The notes under the pieces were generated by a model, which had not been told where the DNA came from, did no database searches, and worked only from the letters and a program-made list of their open reading frames with translations. Both the position numbers and the translations under genes were made by a program. From assembly GCA_018268195.1 (NCBI GenBank), contig JAFDWZ010000046.1:1-52209 (forward strand): DNA of 52,209 nucleotides, read 5' to 3'. Shown in pieces: positions 33,004 through 41,565 of the stretch (the first letter of the stretch is position 1; every line of letters begins with the position of its first letter). The DNA comes from Bacteroidota bacterium. Lineage in GTDB: Bacteria > Bacteroidota > Bacteroidia > AKYH767-A > OLB10.

Positions 33004-33567
33004 ATGGCACGCACTGAATTAAACGCAACAACAGGCTCATTACTTATTTCCGAACCACAATTAAGTGATAACTTTTTCAAGAGATCGGTCATATTACTTA
33101 GTGAGCATGATAGCAAAGGAACCTTAGGTTTTATTCTGAATAAACTTACAGATATAAAAATCAATGATGCAGTTGAAGATTTTCCTCTGTTCGATGCACC
33201 TTTGTTTTTCGGAGGCCCTGTGGAAACCGATACTTTATTTTATATCCATACGGTAGGTCATTTACTGCCTGATTCCCAAGAAATAATTGAGGGAGTTTTT
33301 CTTGGTGGCGATTATGACAGGTTGAAATTTTTAATTAACACCAAACAGATAAAGCCTAATCAAATTAGATTTTATGCAGGTTATTCAGGATGGAGTGCCA
33401 CACAATTAGAAGAGGAGTTACAGGTGAATGCATGGATGCTGGGAACTGCCAATCAGCAATTTACTTTTTACCCTGAGCCTGAGGTTTTGTGGAGTCAGGT
33501 GCTTAGAAGTATGAAGAACAAATACTCTTTACTGGCAAATTTTCCTGATGATCCTAACTTAAATTAA
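33004..33567 (+). CDS. YqgE/AlgH family protein
   Basis: A 187-residue UPF0301 protein of complete length. Family signatures are [51 protein letters not shown] and [20 protein letters not shown]. The crystal structures of the family show a small alpha/beta fold without an assigned activity; AlgH was once described as a regulator in Pseudomonas. Nothing in the neighbourhood gives a function. Its 3' end overlaps that of the convergent LolD-like gene by 14 bases. Confidence 0.93.
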   Translation: MARTELNATTGSLLISEPQLSDNFFKRSVILLSEHDSKGTLGFILNKLTDIKINDAVEDFPLFDAPLFFGGPVETDTLFYIHTVGHLLPDSQEIIEGVFLGGDYDRLKFLINTKQIKPNQIRFYAGYSGWSATQLEEELQVNAWMLGTANQQFTFYPEPEVLWSQVLRSMKNKYSLLANFPDDPNLN

Positions 33568-34225
33568 ATTCATCGGCAATCTGCCCGTCACGAATTACAA
33601 TTTTTCTATCAGCCATCTGTGCCAGATCATTGTTGTGAGTTACAATCACTATTGTTTTATTGAATTTGTTTCTCAATTCAAAAAACAACTGATGCAATTC
33701 ACCGGCATTGGCGGAGTCTAAATTTCCTGAAGGCTCGTCAGCAAGAAGAATAGGAGGGTTGTTTATGAGGGCTCTGGCAACCGCTACGCGTTGCTGTTCT
33801 CCTCCTGAAAGTTCTGATGGTTTATGATTCAAGCGATGGCTTAAATTCAGATACTCAAACCATGTTTTCGCATTTTTTTGTGCTGTATCTTCTTTTGCGC
33901 CCTGTATTAATGCCGGAATGATGGCGTTTTCTAAAGCAGTAAATTCTGGCAGCAGGTGATGAAACTGAAAAACAAATCCGATATTTTTATTTCTGAAGTC
34001 AGCGAGTTTTTTTTCTGATATTTTCAACACATTTTGGTTCATCAACATCACTGTACCGGAGTCAGGTTTGTCTATGGTGCCCATAATGTGCAGCAGGGTT
34101 GATTTACCTGCTCCAGAGGGGCCTACTATTGCCACCACTTCGCCTTCGGTAATGGAAAGCGTGATTCCTTTAAGCACCTTCAGGTCATTATAGGATTTGT
34201 GTATGTTTTCAATGAATATACTCAT
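33554..34225 (-). CDS. lolD: ABC transporter ATPase, LolD/MacB type
   Basis: A 223-residue stand-alone ATPase. Walker A is GPSGAGKST, the Q-loop region [20 protein letters not shown] is the LolD/MacB pattern, the signature is [15 protein letters not shown], and Walker [12 protein letters not shown] is the form peculiar to the LolD/MacB/FtsE group. In LolCDE it drives lipoprotein release from the inner membrane. No LolC/E-type permease gene lies beside it, so it would act with a permease encoded elsewhere; MacB-like or FtsX-like partners cannot be excluded. A near-consensus TATTTTAG lies four bases before the ATG. The next gene to the right is divergent. Confidence 0.85.
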   Translation of the reverse strand: MSIFIENIHKSYNDLKVLKGITLSITEGEVVAIVGPSGAGKSTLLHIMGTIDKPDSGTVMLMNQNVLKISEKKLADFRNKNIGFVFQFHHLLPEFTALENAIIPALIQGAKEDTAQKNAKTWFEYLNLSHRLNHKPSELSGGEQQRVAVARALINNPPILLADEPSGNLDSANAGELHQLFFELRNKFNKTIVIVTHNNDLAQMADRKIVIRDGQIADEFNLS

Positions 34226-34255
34226 GCCGCTAAAATACTAATACCATCAATATTT

Positions 34256-34263
34256 TATCTTTG
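34256..34263 (+). promoter_or_regulatory. Promoter -7 element (TATCTTTG) for the VWA gene
   Basis: An exact TAnnTTTG 17 bases before the TTG start of the VWA membrane protein, in the gap divergent from the LolD-like gene. Confidence 0.45.
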
Positions 34264-34280
34264 CCCGATAAGTTAAAAAA

Positions 34281-36356
34281 TTGGAAATTTTACTTTCAAC
34301 GCCTTATTGGTTTCTGATATTTTGTGTTTTCACCGGGCTGGTTTTTGCCTGGCTGCTTTATGCACGCACCTCAGAATGGGATGAGGTTAAACCCTGGCTC
34401 AAACGCCTGATGACAATAGTTCGTTTTCTGACTGTAACCTTTCTCTGCTTTCTCTTACTGTCACCTTTTGTAAAAACAAATTTTCGTGAAGTAGAAAAAC
34501 CTGTTATTGCCATTGCCGTTGATAATTCCGAATCAATGCAACTGGATTCTTTGCACCATTCGCCCAAGCAAATAAGGCAATCCATAGAATCGCTTAACGC
34601 TGAATTGCAGAAAAATTATGACGTTAAATTATATTCCTTCGGTTCGGCAACCAAGGTAGCCGGTGAGTTTGATTTTACAGAGAAATCAACAGATATTTCC
34701 AATGCCATGGAGTATATTCAGTCACTGTATGCAGGTCGCAATTTGGGTGCTGTTGTTCTGGTTTCCGATGGAATTTACAACTCAGGAAGCAACCCGGTTT
34801 ATAAAGCTTCAGAGCTAAAAGTGCCGGTAAATATTCTTGCAGTAGGCGATACAACGGTGCACCGTGATTTGTCATTAGCAGGAGTTTCTTATAATAAAAC
34901 CGTGAACATCGGAAATAATTTCCCTGTCGAAATACGTATTGCCGCCAAACAGTCTGCCGGTGCTAATACCCTATTGACGGTAACTGAAAATGAGAACGTG
35001 CTGTTTACCAAACCCGTTTCCATCACCGGAAATAATTTTTTTACTACAGTACCTGTATTTCTTACTGCTAAAACAAAAGGAGTACATAGTTATAAAATAA
35101 AATTAAGCACCATTGAAGGTGAAAAAAACATTCAGAATAACAATGCCGATATTTTTGTTGAAGTAACAGATAGTAAACTCAAAGTATTACTCATTGCTCA
35201 ATCGCCTCATCCTGATATTGCAGCTATTCGCGCCATGCTCGAAAAAACAAGTCAGTATCAGCTTACCGTGGCTTATGCCGATGAGTTTCATGATAATTTT
35301 TCTCCTTATAATCTGATTATTCTTCATCAACTTCCTTCCATAAAGTCAGCGGATATCATTAAAAAACTTCAAACATCACAATTGCCATACTTGGTAGTTG
35401 CAGGTGCGCAGACATCAATTTCTGACTTCAACAAGTTGGGAACCGGTGTCAGTATCAGTCAGCCTATTTCTAAGAACAGTGATGTATATGCGTCAGTGAG
35501 CGGTCAGTTTTCACTTTTTTCAATCACTGACGATATGAAAAAAATGATTGCAACATATCCTCCTTTAAGTTCGCCATTCGGAACTTACAAGGCCGATAAG
35601 GAAATATACACCTTGCTTACTCAGCGTATTGGCGCAGTTGAAACAGGGCAACCACTTTTATTTTTCTCCAATGCAGATAACATACGAAAAGCCGTTCTGG
35701 CAGGTGAAGGCATTTGGCGCTGGCGACTAAATGAATATGCGCAGAAAGAGTCAACTACAGAGATAGATGATTTGTTTGGAAAAATTATTCAATATCTGAT
35801 TGTAAAGGAGAGCAAGGTTCCTTTCAGAGTACGTTATAAGAAATCGCTGAACGAAAATGAGCAAGCAGTTTTTGATGCAGAATTATTGAACCCTGCCGGA
35901 GAACTTACTAATGAACCGGAACTAAAAATGGTTATTACCAACGATGTAGAAAAGGAGTACAGTTTCATATTCACACGTGTTGCCAATACGTATCATCTCA
36001 ACGCTGGATATCTTACCCCGGGGAAATATAATTTTCGCGCTGAGGTAAAATCAGGAGATAAAGTATATACCGACAGAGGCGAATTTGCAGTGAGCAAACT
36101 GATGCTTGAAACCACCGAAACTACTGCTGATTATGCTTTGTTATATTCCATTGCAGCTTCTACCAAAGGTGTAATGTCAGACATTGACCATATTGACCCT
36201 ATAGTAAAAGCCATTCAATCGGACGAATCGGTGAAACCCGTTTCTTACTATCACACCATACTTTCGGAGTTACTTAATCTGAAATGGATTTTATTTCTTC
36301 TTCTATTATTGCTTTCACTTGAATGGTTTCTGCGTAAACGAAGCGGCTCTTACTAA
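34281..36356 (+). CDS. VWA-domain membrane protein (BatA-like, GATase-like core)
   Basis: A 691-residue protein. Two N-terminal membrane helices (PYWFLIFCVFTGLVFAWLLY and IVRFLTVTFLCFLLLSPFV) are followed by a von Willebrand A domain at about 70-205 with the MIDAS motif DNSES and a later VLVSDGIYNSG. A central region (about 305-470) looks like a class I glutamine-amidotransferase-like fold without obvious catalytic Cys. Beta-rich repeats follow, and a C-terminal helix ends LEWFLRKRSGSY. This layout is a recurrent Bacteroidota family of unknown function. The start is a TTG at 34281; no ATG precedes the first helix. It is not in an operon; its stop shares two bases with the convergent miaA stop. 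Confidence 0.8.
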   Translation: MEILLSTPYWFLIFCVFTGLVFAWLLYARTSEWDEVKPWLKRLMTIVRFLTVTFLCFLLLSPFVKTNFREVEKPVIAIAVDNSESMQLDSLHHSPKQIRQSIESLNAELQKNYDVKLYSFGSATKVAGEFDFTEKSTDISNAMEYIQSLYAGRNLGAVVLVSDGIYNSGSNPVYKASELKVPVNILAVGDTTVHRDLSLAGVSYNKTVNIGNNFPVEIRIAAKQSAGANTLLTVTENENVLFTKPVSITGNNFFTTVPVFLTAKTKGVHSYKIKLSTIEGEKNIQNNNADIFVEVTDSKLKVLLIAQSPHPDIAAIRAMLEKTSQYQLTVAYADEFHDNFSPYNLIILHQLPSIKSADIIKKLQTSQLPYLVVAGAQTSISDFNKLGTGVSISQPISKNSDVYASVSGQFSLFSITDDMKKMIATYPPLSSPFGTYKADKEIYTLLTQRIGAVETGQPLLFFSNADNIRKAVLAGEGIWRWRLNEYAQKESTTEIDDLFGKIIQYLIVKESKVPFRVRYKKSLNENEQAVFDAELLNPAGELTNEPELKMVITNDVEKEYSFIFTRVANTYHLNAGYLTPGKYNFRAEVKSGDKVYTDRGEFAVSKLMLETTETTADYALLYSIAASTKGVMSDIDHIDPIVKAIQSDESVKPVSYYHTILSELLNLKWILFLLLLLLSLEWFLRKRSGSY

Positions 36357-37267
36357 TTTTTTTCGAGGTGTTGCAGTATCCTGTTTAAATCATCAGCATT
36401 TACCCATACGGCATCCTTATATTTCCGGAACCATGTGAGTTGGCGTTTTGCATAATTGCGAGTGTTTTGTTTTATCTTTTCAAGGGTTGTTTCGTAAGAA
36501 GTTTTGTTGTCGAAATAATCGAAAAACTCCTTATAGCCTACCGTTTGCAAAGCTTTCAGATTGCGATAAGGAAGCAGTTGTTTTACTTCTTGCATGAGGC
36601 CTTGCTCTATCATTTTGTCCACACGCAGGTTGATGTGCTCATAAAGCTGTTCACGGTCTTTGTTTACGATAAACAATTGATAATCGAAATTACGCTCTTT
36701 CGGTATGTTGAGCTTTAATGCTGAAAATGGTTTTCCTGTTGTGTAAAATATTTCAAGAGCGCGCATTACTCTTCTTGGGTTTTTAAGGTCAATTGTCTGA
36801 TATGATTCAGCATCAATAATTTTAAGTTTTGCAGTGAGCGAATCCAGCCCTGATTGAAAGAACTCATCAGACAATTGTTTTCTTATATCATTATCGGCAA
36901 TTGGCAAATCGTCCACTCCATAGAGTACGGCATCCATATATAATCCCGTACCACCGGTAAAAATAAGATGAGAATGTTCCTTGAAAAGGGTATTTATTTT
37001 TTCAAGAGCCATTACTTCGTAAATGCCGGCATTCATATTCTCATGAATGGAATGCGACTGTATGAAATGATGTTTTACCTGTGATAATTCAACAACGGAA
37101 GGTACAGCCGTTCCAATTTTCATTTCGCGATACAACTGACGCGAATCAAAAGAAACTATTTGAGTTTGCAGCCTGTTGGCAAGCTGAATGGCAAGATTTG
37201 TTTTGCCGGCAGCTGTAGGCCCTGCAATAACTATGAGTTTATTTTTATGCCCTGTATGCAATGGCAC
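36353..37267 (-). CDS. miaA: tRNA dimethylallyltransferase
   Basis: A 304-residue MiaA, normal length. It adds a dimethylallyl group to A37 of tRNAs reading codons that begin with U. The P-loop GPTAAGKTNLAI, the DSRQLYREMKIGTAVPS block, HFIQSHSIHENMNAG and GGTGLYMDAVLYG are all in place, and YAKRQLTWFRKY marks the C-terminal tRNA-binding region. It follows the small TonB-domain gene by 22 bases in the same direction, so the two may share a promoter at 37833-37862. Confidence 0.95.
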   Translation of the reverse strand: MPLHTGHKNKLIVIAGPTAAGKTNLAIQLANRLQTQIVSFDSRQLYREMKIGTAVPSVVELSQVKHHFIQSHSIHENMNAGIYEVMALEKINTLFKEHSHLIFTGGTGLYMDAVLYGVDDLPIADNDIRKQLSDEFFQSGLDSLTAKLKIIDAESYQTIDLKNPRRVMRALEIFYTTGKPFSALKLNIPKERNFDYQLFIVNKDREQLYEHINLRVDKMIEQGLMQEVKQLLPYRNLKALQTVGYKEFFDYFDNKTSYETTLEKIKQNTRNYAKRQLTWFRKYKDAVWVNADDLNRILQHLEKN

Positions 37268-37289
37268 ATCGCTTTAAAATAGTTTTTTG

Positions 37290-37805
37290 TCAGAAGGGAA
37301 TGGTGATAGTACCTTTGGTTTCAAGAGGGCATTTCGGACAATTATCGAACAACACACTTTCGGCAGCTTGCTTAGCTTTGGTAAGAAGATAATTGCTGGT
37401 GGTGGTGGTTCCTTCAGCGCCAGGACTTGCTTTGGTAACATGTCCATACTTATCAATCGTAATTTCAACCACTACAATACCTTTTTCCATAGTCAGATTT
37501 TCTATTTTAGGTTGCTTTGTAAGTGTGCGACCTGCCATTTCATATTTTACTCCTCTTACCTCAGCATTTTTTATCTCTGATTCCTGCACCTTCATTTCAT
37601 TGGAAGCATCTGAAAAAGAAATACTGCTTACTTCGTTCAGAGGGAAACTCATCACGTTTCCTTTAAATTTAAAACTCACCTTATTATCAACCACCTGTTG
37701 CAATGTGCCATTCATTTTCTCGCCACTCTTCAATACTAATGTGTGCTGAGCAAATATTGTAAATGAACCAAGGCAAAATGCGCCAATGAGAATTATCTTT
37801 TTCAT
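37290..37805 (-). CDS. Small exported protein with TonB-like C-terminal domain
   Basis: A 171-residue protein with signal peptide MKKIILIGAFCLGSFTIFAQ. Residues about 22-65 (LVLKSGEKMNGTLQQVVDNK, VMSFPLNEVSSISFSD) form a small beta-rich, Sm-barrel-like segment. Residues about 90-171 match the C-terminal domain of Bacteroidota TonB proteins: GRTLTKQPKIENLTMEKGIV, VVEITIDKYGHVTKASPGAE, TTTTSNYLLTKAKQAAES and the final GTITIPF. It lacks the usual membrane anchor and proline-rich spacer of TonB, so it would be free in the periplasm. Two Cys (DNCPKCP) sit near the end. Energy-transducer function is therefore doubtful; a binding role at TonB-dependent receptors is one idea. Confidence 0.75.
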   Translation of the reverse strand: MKKIILIGAFCLGSFTIFAQHTLVLKSGEKMNGTLQQVVDNKVSFKFKGNVMSFPLNEVSSISFSDASNEMKVQESEIKNAEVRGVKYEMAGRTLTKQPKIENLTMEKGIVVVEITIDKYGHVTKASPGAEGTTTTSNYLLTKAKQAAESVLFDNCPKCPLETKGTITIPF

Positions 37806-37832
37806 TATTCCGAATATTAAATATTATTTTTT

Positions 37833-37862
37833 CAAAAGTAATTTTTTCTGTCAGTAGGCAAA
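37833..37862 (-). promoter_or_regulatory. Promoter (TTTG-N18-TACTTTTG) for the TonB-domain gene and miaA
   Basis: On the minus strand a -33 TTTG and an exact -7 TACTTTTG are separated by 18 bases, a full match to the Bacteroidota promoter layout. It lies 27 bases before the start codon. Confidence 0.65.
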
Positions 37863-37934
37863 TGATATTTTTATTAATAATACTAATGATTTTTCAACAT
37901 TGCTTTATTAAGTGTATTATGTGCCTTGTATGAT

Positions 37935-37942
37935 TAACTTTG
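37935..37942 (+). promoter_or_regulatory. Promoter -7 element (TAACTTTG) for the FAH-family gene
   Basis: An exact TAnnTTTG 25 bases before the ATG. No -33 TTG at a normal distance. Confidence 0.45.
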
Positions 37943-37967
37943 CGCAGTTAAAATTATTATTACAAAG

Positions 37968-38996
37968 ATGAAATTAGTAAGTATTATTAAGGGAGATACC
38001 TCTAAGCTGGGAATTGTAATCGGTAAAAAGATTTATGATTTAAGCGAAGCAGCTGCTGCAGCAGGTCATCAGAATTTTACTGATAATATGGCGGATTTTC
38101 TGAAAGGGTTTGAATCCAATATGCAAATAGCAGAACTTACGGAACAACAAATTTTCGAAGGAAAAATTCAGATAAGTGGTATTGACGAGAGCAATGCAGA
38201 ATTGGGGGCTCCGGTACCTTCACCTACATCATGCCGCGATGGTTATGCCTTCAGGCAACATGTGGCTGCTGCAAGACGTAATCGCAGAGTGGAAATGATT
38301 CCTGAATTTGATGAATATCCTATTTTTTATTTTACAAATCATAATGCCATTCAGGGACCGGGCGATGTAATGTGTATGCCCGATCATTTCGATAAGTTGG
38401 ATTTTGAACTCGAAGCAGCAGTAGTTATTGGCAAAAAGGGGATGAACATAAAAGCTGCCGATGCTGATGCCTACATTGCAGGTTATATGATTATGAATGA
38501 TATGAGTGCACGCACATTGCAGATGGAGGAAATGAAGCTGAACCTTGGCCCTGCCAAAGGAAAAGATTTTTCAACAGTGATAGGCCCTTACCTGGTTACA
38601 CCTGATGAATTGTCGGGTTATGAAATAAAACCCAAAACCAATCATACAGGGAAAAATTATAATCTGAAAATGACATGCAAGGTCAACGGTGTGCAGGTTT
38701 CTGAAGGTAATATGGGTGATATGGACTGGACGTTTGCAGAAATTATTGAACGATGCTCTTATGGAGTGAATATTTTACCGGGAGATGTGATAGGCAGCGG
38801 CACTGTAGGCACAGGATGTTTTCTCGAACTTAACGGAACAGGACTTCTTAATAATCCGGACTATAAACCACAATGGCTTCAGGATGGTGATGTAGTGGAG
38901 ATGGAAATTACAGGATTGGGCGTATTGAAAAATACCATCAGGAGAATACCTTCTGATTTTTCAATTCTAAAATTAAAGAAAACGGCAACTAAGTGA
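37968..38996 (+). CDS. Fumarylacetoacetate hydrolase family protein
   Basis: A 342-residue FAH-family enzyme. The N-terminal 90 residues are the usual lid domain; the catalytic fold follows with SCRDGYAFRQHVAAARRNR, the metal-ligand segment KLDFELEAAVVIGKKG, GYMIMNDMSARTLQMEEM and KGKDFSTVIGPYLVT, then GSGTVGTGCFLELNG. Members split carbon-carbon bonds in tyrosine and aromatic-acid breakdown (fumarylacetoacetate, acylpyruvates). Substrate is not evident; no other tyrosine-degradation gene lies next to it. It is a single gene with its own -7 element and a strong bidirectional terminator after it. Confidence 0.88.
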   Translation: MKLVSIIKGDTSKLGIVIGKKIYDLSEAAAAAGHQNFTDNMADFLKGFESNMQIAELTEQQIFEGKIQISGIDESNAELGAPVPSPTSCRDGYAFRQHVAAARRNRRVEMIPEFDEYPIFYFTNHNAIQGPGDVMCMPDHFDKLDFELEAAVVIGKKGMNIKAADADAYIAGYMIMNDMSARTLQMEEMKLNLGPAKGKDFSTVIGPYLVTPDELSGYEIKPKTNHTGKNYNLKMTCKVNGVQVSEGNMGDMDWTFAEIIERCSYGVNILPGDVIGSGTVGTGCFLELNGTGLLNNPDYKPQWLQDGDVVEMEITGLGVLKNTIRRIPSDFSILKLKKTATK

Positions 38997-39011
38997 TTTA
39001 CTTATTTATGT

Positions 39012-39035
39012 CTTTAAAACGGTTGCGTTTTAAGG
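39012..39035 (+). other. Hairpin without U-tract after the FAH-family gene
   Basis: A 10-base stem (CTTTAAAACG with CGTTTTAAGG, one G-T pair) around the loop GTTG lies 15 bases after the stop. With no T run it is not a standard terminator; it could protect the 3' end of the message. Confidence 0.5.
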
Positions 39036-39085
39036 ACTAAATGTAATATCTTTCGATAATTTGTTGTTATAAAATATACGTTAAT

Positions 39086-39115
39086 AAAAAAAGCCGGCTT
39101 AAGCCGGCTTTTTTT
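39086..39115. terminator. Bidirectional Rho-independent terminator between the FAH-family gene and recQ
   Basis: A perfect 13-base stem (A-run then GCCGGC) around the loop TTAA, closed by a T-run. It serves both convergent genes; the recQ stop codon lies right at its edge. Confidence 0.9.
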
Positions 39116-41458
39116 TTAGTTACCTAATTCACTCATGAATTTTACCCTCATGAGTCGTATTTCTTCAATGGTGTAATCGTTTTCGCCAAGTTCAATGAGT
39201 GCATCTTCCGCACTATCGGATTCGGCAGATCTGAAAAAGTCAAACACTTCTTTTTGACGGTCGCTGTCAATTACTTCATTGATATAATAGTTCAAATCAA
39301 TTTTTGTTCCTGATGCTACAATACTTTCCAACTCGGTGATGAGGTCTGATAAAGGAATGCCTTTGGCATCAGCCATATCATCAAGCGAAATTTTCCTGTC
39401 AATATTCTGAATGAGGTAAACTTTGAGACCTGATTTGTTTACTACCGATTTAACGATAAAATCCTGTGGTCTTTCAATTTCATTCTCTTCAACATATTTT
39501 TTTATCAGATCAATAAATGGCTTACCATATTTAGAAGCTTTACCTGCACCAACACCGGTAATATTTTTCATTTCTTCCATGTTGATGGGATATTGAATCG
39601 CCATCTCTTCGAGTGAAGGTTCCTGAAAAATTACAAACGGTGGAAGATTTTTTTGTTTGGCCATTTGCTTACACAAATCTTTGAGCATAGCAAATAGAGT
39701 TTCATCAGCAGCTGCGCCACCGCCACCTCCATCCGGTTCATCATCTTCATCGCTGTTGTCACTTTCATAAGTGTGATCCTGAGTTACTTTAAAGCTGTGA
39801 GGCTTTTCCATAAATTCTTTACCGCTTTCGCTGAGTTTGAGCAGACCATAGTTGTCCACATCTTTATACAGGAGTTCGGCAAGTAATGCCTGACGAATAA
39901 CGGCCATCCAGAATTTTGCATCCTGATCCATGCCTTCGCCAAACGTTTCAAGTTTATTATGCTGATAATCTTTTATGGCTTTATCATCTTTGCCGATTAA
40001 TACGTTGATGATATGTTCGGCAGCAAATTTTTCTTTTACAGCCAACACGGTTTCAAGTACTAATTGCACTTCGTCCTGTGCTTCGATTTGTGTTTTTGGG
40101 TGAAGACAGTTGTCGCAGTTGCCGCAATTTTCCTCTTCGTAGCGCTCGCCAAAGTAGTGGAGCAGATATTTTCTGCGACACACGGAAGTTTCGGCAAATG
40201 ATACTGTTTCAAGAAGCATCTGTTTTCCGATTTCCTGTTCGGCAACAGGTTTTCCTTTCATAAATTTTTCGAGCTTCTCGATATCTTTATAAGCGTAGAA
40301 AGTCACACAGCGACCTTCGCGACCATCACGCCCCGCACGGCCGGTTTCCTGATAATAACCTTCAAGTGATTTTGGAATATCATGGTGAATCACAAAACGC
40401 ACATCGGGTTTGTCAATGCCCATACCAAAAGCAATAGTAGCAACAATGACATCAATTTTTTCCATCAGGAATTTATCCTGTGTTTCGGCACGCACGGCAG
40501 CTTCAAGACCGGCATGGTAAGGAAGTGCTTTAATACCATTGACGTTAAGTGTACTTGCCACTTCTTCCACTTTTTTGCGGCTAAGGCAGTATATGATTCC
40601 TGATTTTCCGGAATGATGTTTTACAAATTTGATAATTTCCTTAAGCACTTCCACCTTGGGTCGCACTTCGTAATATAAATTCGGACGGTTGAATGATGCT
40701 TTGAACAAGCGGGCATCCATCATACCAAGGTTTTTCTGAATATCAAGCGATACTTTTTCAGTAGCAGTAGCAGTGAGTGCAATAACCGGTATGTTTCCTA
40801 ATGCTTCAACAATAGGGCGTAAACGTCTGTACTCAGGTCTGAAATCGTGACCCCATTCAGAGATACAGTGTGCTTCATCAATTGCCAGAAAAGAAACTTT
40901 AATTTCTTTGAAAAAAGCTACATTCTCTTCTTTGGTGAGCGACTCAGGTGCCACGTACAACATTTTTGTCTTGCCGGACTTTATGTCTTTTTTTACCTGA
41001 GCAATTTCAGTTTTGTTGAGTGAAGAGTTGAGGAAGTGCGCCACTGCTTCATCGGTGTTGAAACCTCTCAGGGCATCAACCTGATTTTTCATCAGTGCAA
41101 TAAGAGGTGATACCACAATGGCCGTACCTTCCAGCATCAATGCCGGCAACTGATAGCACATAGATTTACCACCACCCGTTGGCATTATCACAAAAGTGTT
41201 TTCACCTTTTAATACATTTTGAATAATTTCTTCCTGATCGCCTTTAAAACTATCGAAGCCGAAATATTTAAATAAGGCATCTTTAAGCCTTGCATCTGTA
41301 GGCTTTTTGGTCACAAGAGCATTTTTTAGCTTCCCCTCAGAAGTGGTCGCCTTCTTTTTTGTGGCTGTCTCCGTCTTTGAGTTTTTTTCGGCAGGTGTAG
41401 TTTTGGTCTCAGTCTTCTTAGACTTGCCTGCTTTCTTTTTCTTTGCTTCTGCTAACAT
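39116..41458 (-). CDS. recQ: RecQ-family ATP-dependent DNA helicase with Lys-rich N-terminal extension
   Basis: A 780-residue superfamily 2 helicase, longer than E. coli RecQ (609). Residues 1-58 are a low-complexity Lys/Thr/Ala stretch not found in standard RecQ. The helicase core starts at LKDALFKYFGFDSFKGDQEE and has Walker A MPTGGGKSMCYQLPA, the DEAH box LAIDEAHCISEWGHDFRPEY, and YYQETGRAGRDGREGRC (motif VI). The zinc cysteines are in SVCRRKYLLHYFG and ENCGNCDNC, then the RQC winged helix, an acidic linker with five glycines, an HRDC domain (ITGVGAGKASKYGKPFIDLI) and a C-terminal helical HTH-like domain. It unwinds recombination and repair intermediates. The gene is a single unit with a possible promoter at 41495-41523. 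Confidence 0.95.
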   Translation of the reverse strand: MLAEAKKKKAGKSKKTETKTTPAEKNSKTETATKKKATTSEGKLKNALVTKKPTDARLKDALFKYFGFDSFKGDQEEIIQNVLKGENTFVIMPTGGGKSMCYQLPALMLEGTAIVVSPLIALMKNQVDALRGFNTDEAVAHFLNSSLNKTEIAQVKKDIKSGKTKMLYVAPESLTKEENVAFFKEIKVSFLAIDEAHCISEWGHDFRPEYRRLRPIVEALGNIPVIALTATATEKVSLDIQKNLGMMDARLFKASFNRPNLYYEVRPKVEVLKEIIKFVKHHSGKSGIIYCLSRKKVEEVASTLNVNGIKALPYHAGLEAAVRAETQDKFLMEKIDVIVATIAFGMGIDKPDVRFVIHHDIPKSLEGYYQETGRAGRDGREGRCVTFYAYKDIEKLEKFMKGKPVAEQEIGKQMLLETVSFAETSVCRRKYLLHYFGERYEEENCGNCDNCLHPKTQIEAQDEVQLVLETVLAVKEKFAAEHIINVLIGKDDKAIKDYQHNKLETFGEGMDQDAKFWMAVIRQALLAELLYKDVDNYGLLKLSESGKEFMEKPHSFKVTQDHTYESDNSDEDDEPDGGGGGAAADETLFAMLKDLCKQMAKQKNLPPFVIFQEPSLEEMAIQYPINMEEMKNITGVGAGKASKYGKPFIDLIKKYVEENEIERPQDFIVKSVVNKSGLKVYLIQNIDRKISLDDMADAKGIPLSDLITELESIVASGTKIDLNYYINEVIDSDRQKEVFDFFRSAESDSAEDALIELGENDYTIEEIRLMRVKFMSELGN

Positions 41459-41494
41459 TTTATATAATAAAAAAACTTTGAAAATTTCAGTTAA

Positions 41495-41523
41495 CTAAAA
41501 TAGGTATTTTTGTCCAATTCAAA
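41495..41523 (-). promoter_or_regulatory. Possible promoter for recQ (TTTG-N17-TATTTTAG)
   Basis: A TTTG and a seven-of-eight -7 element (TATTTTAG) are 17 bases apart on the minus strand, 36 bases before the recQ ATG. It overlaps the plus-strand -7 element of kdsD. Confidence 0.4.
41505..41512 (+). promoter_or_regulatory. Promoter -7 element (TATTTTTG) for kdsD
   Basis: An exact TAnnTTTG 53 bases before the TTG start of kdsD, overlapping the region of the divergent recQ promoter. Confidence 0.4.
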
Positions 41524-41565
41524 TATGGTAATTTTTTTTTAAATTTAATACAGAAATAATTCACT

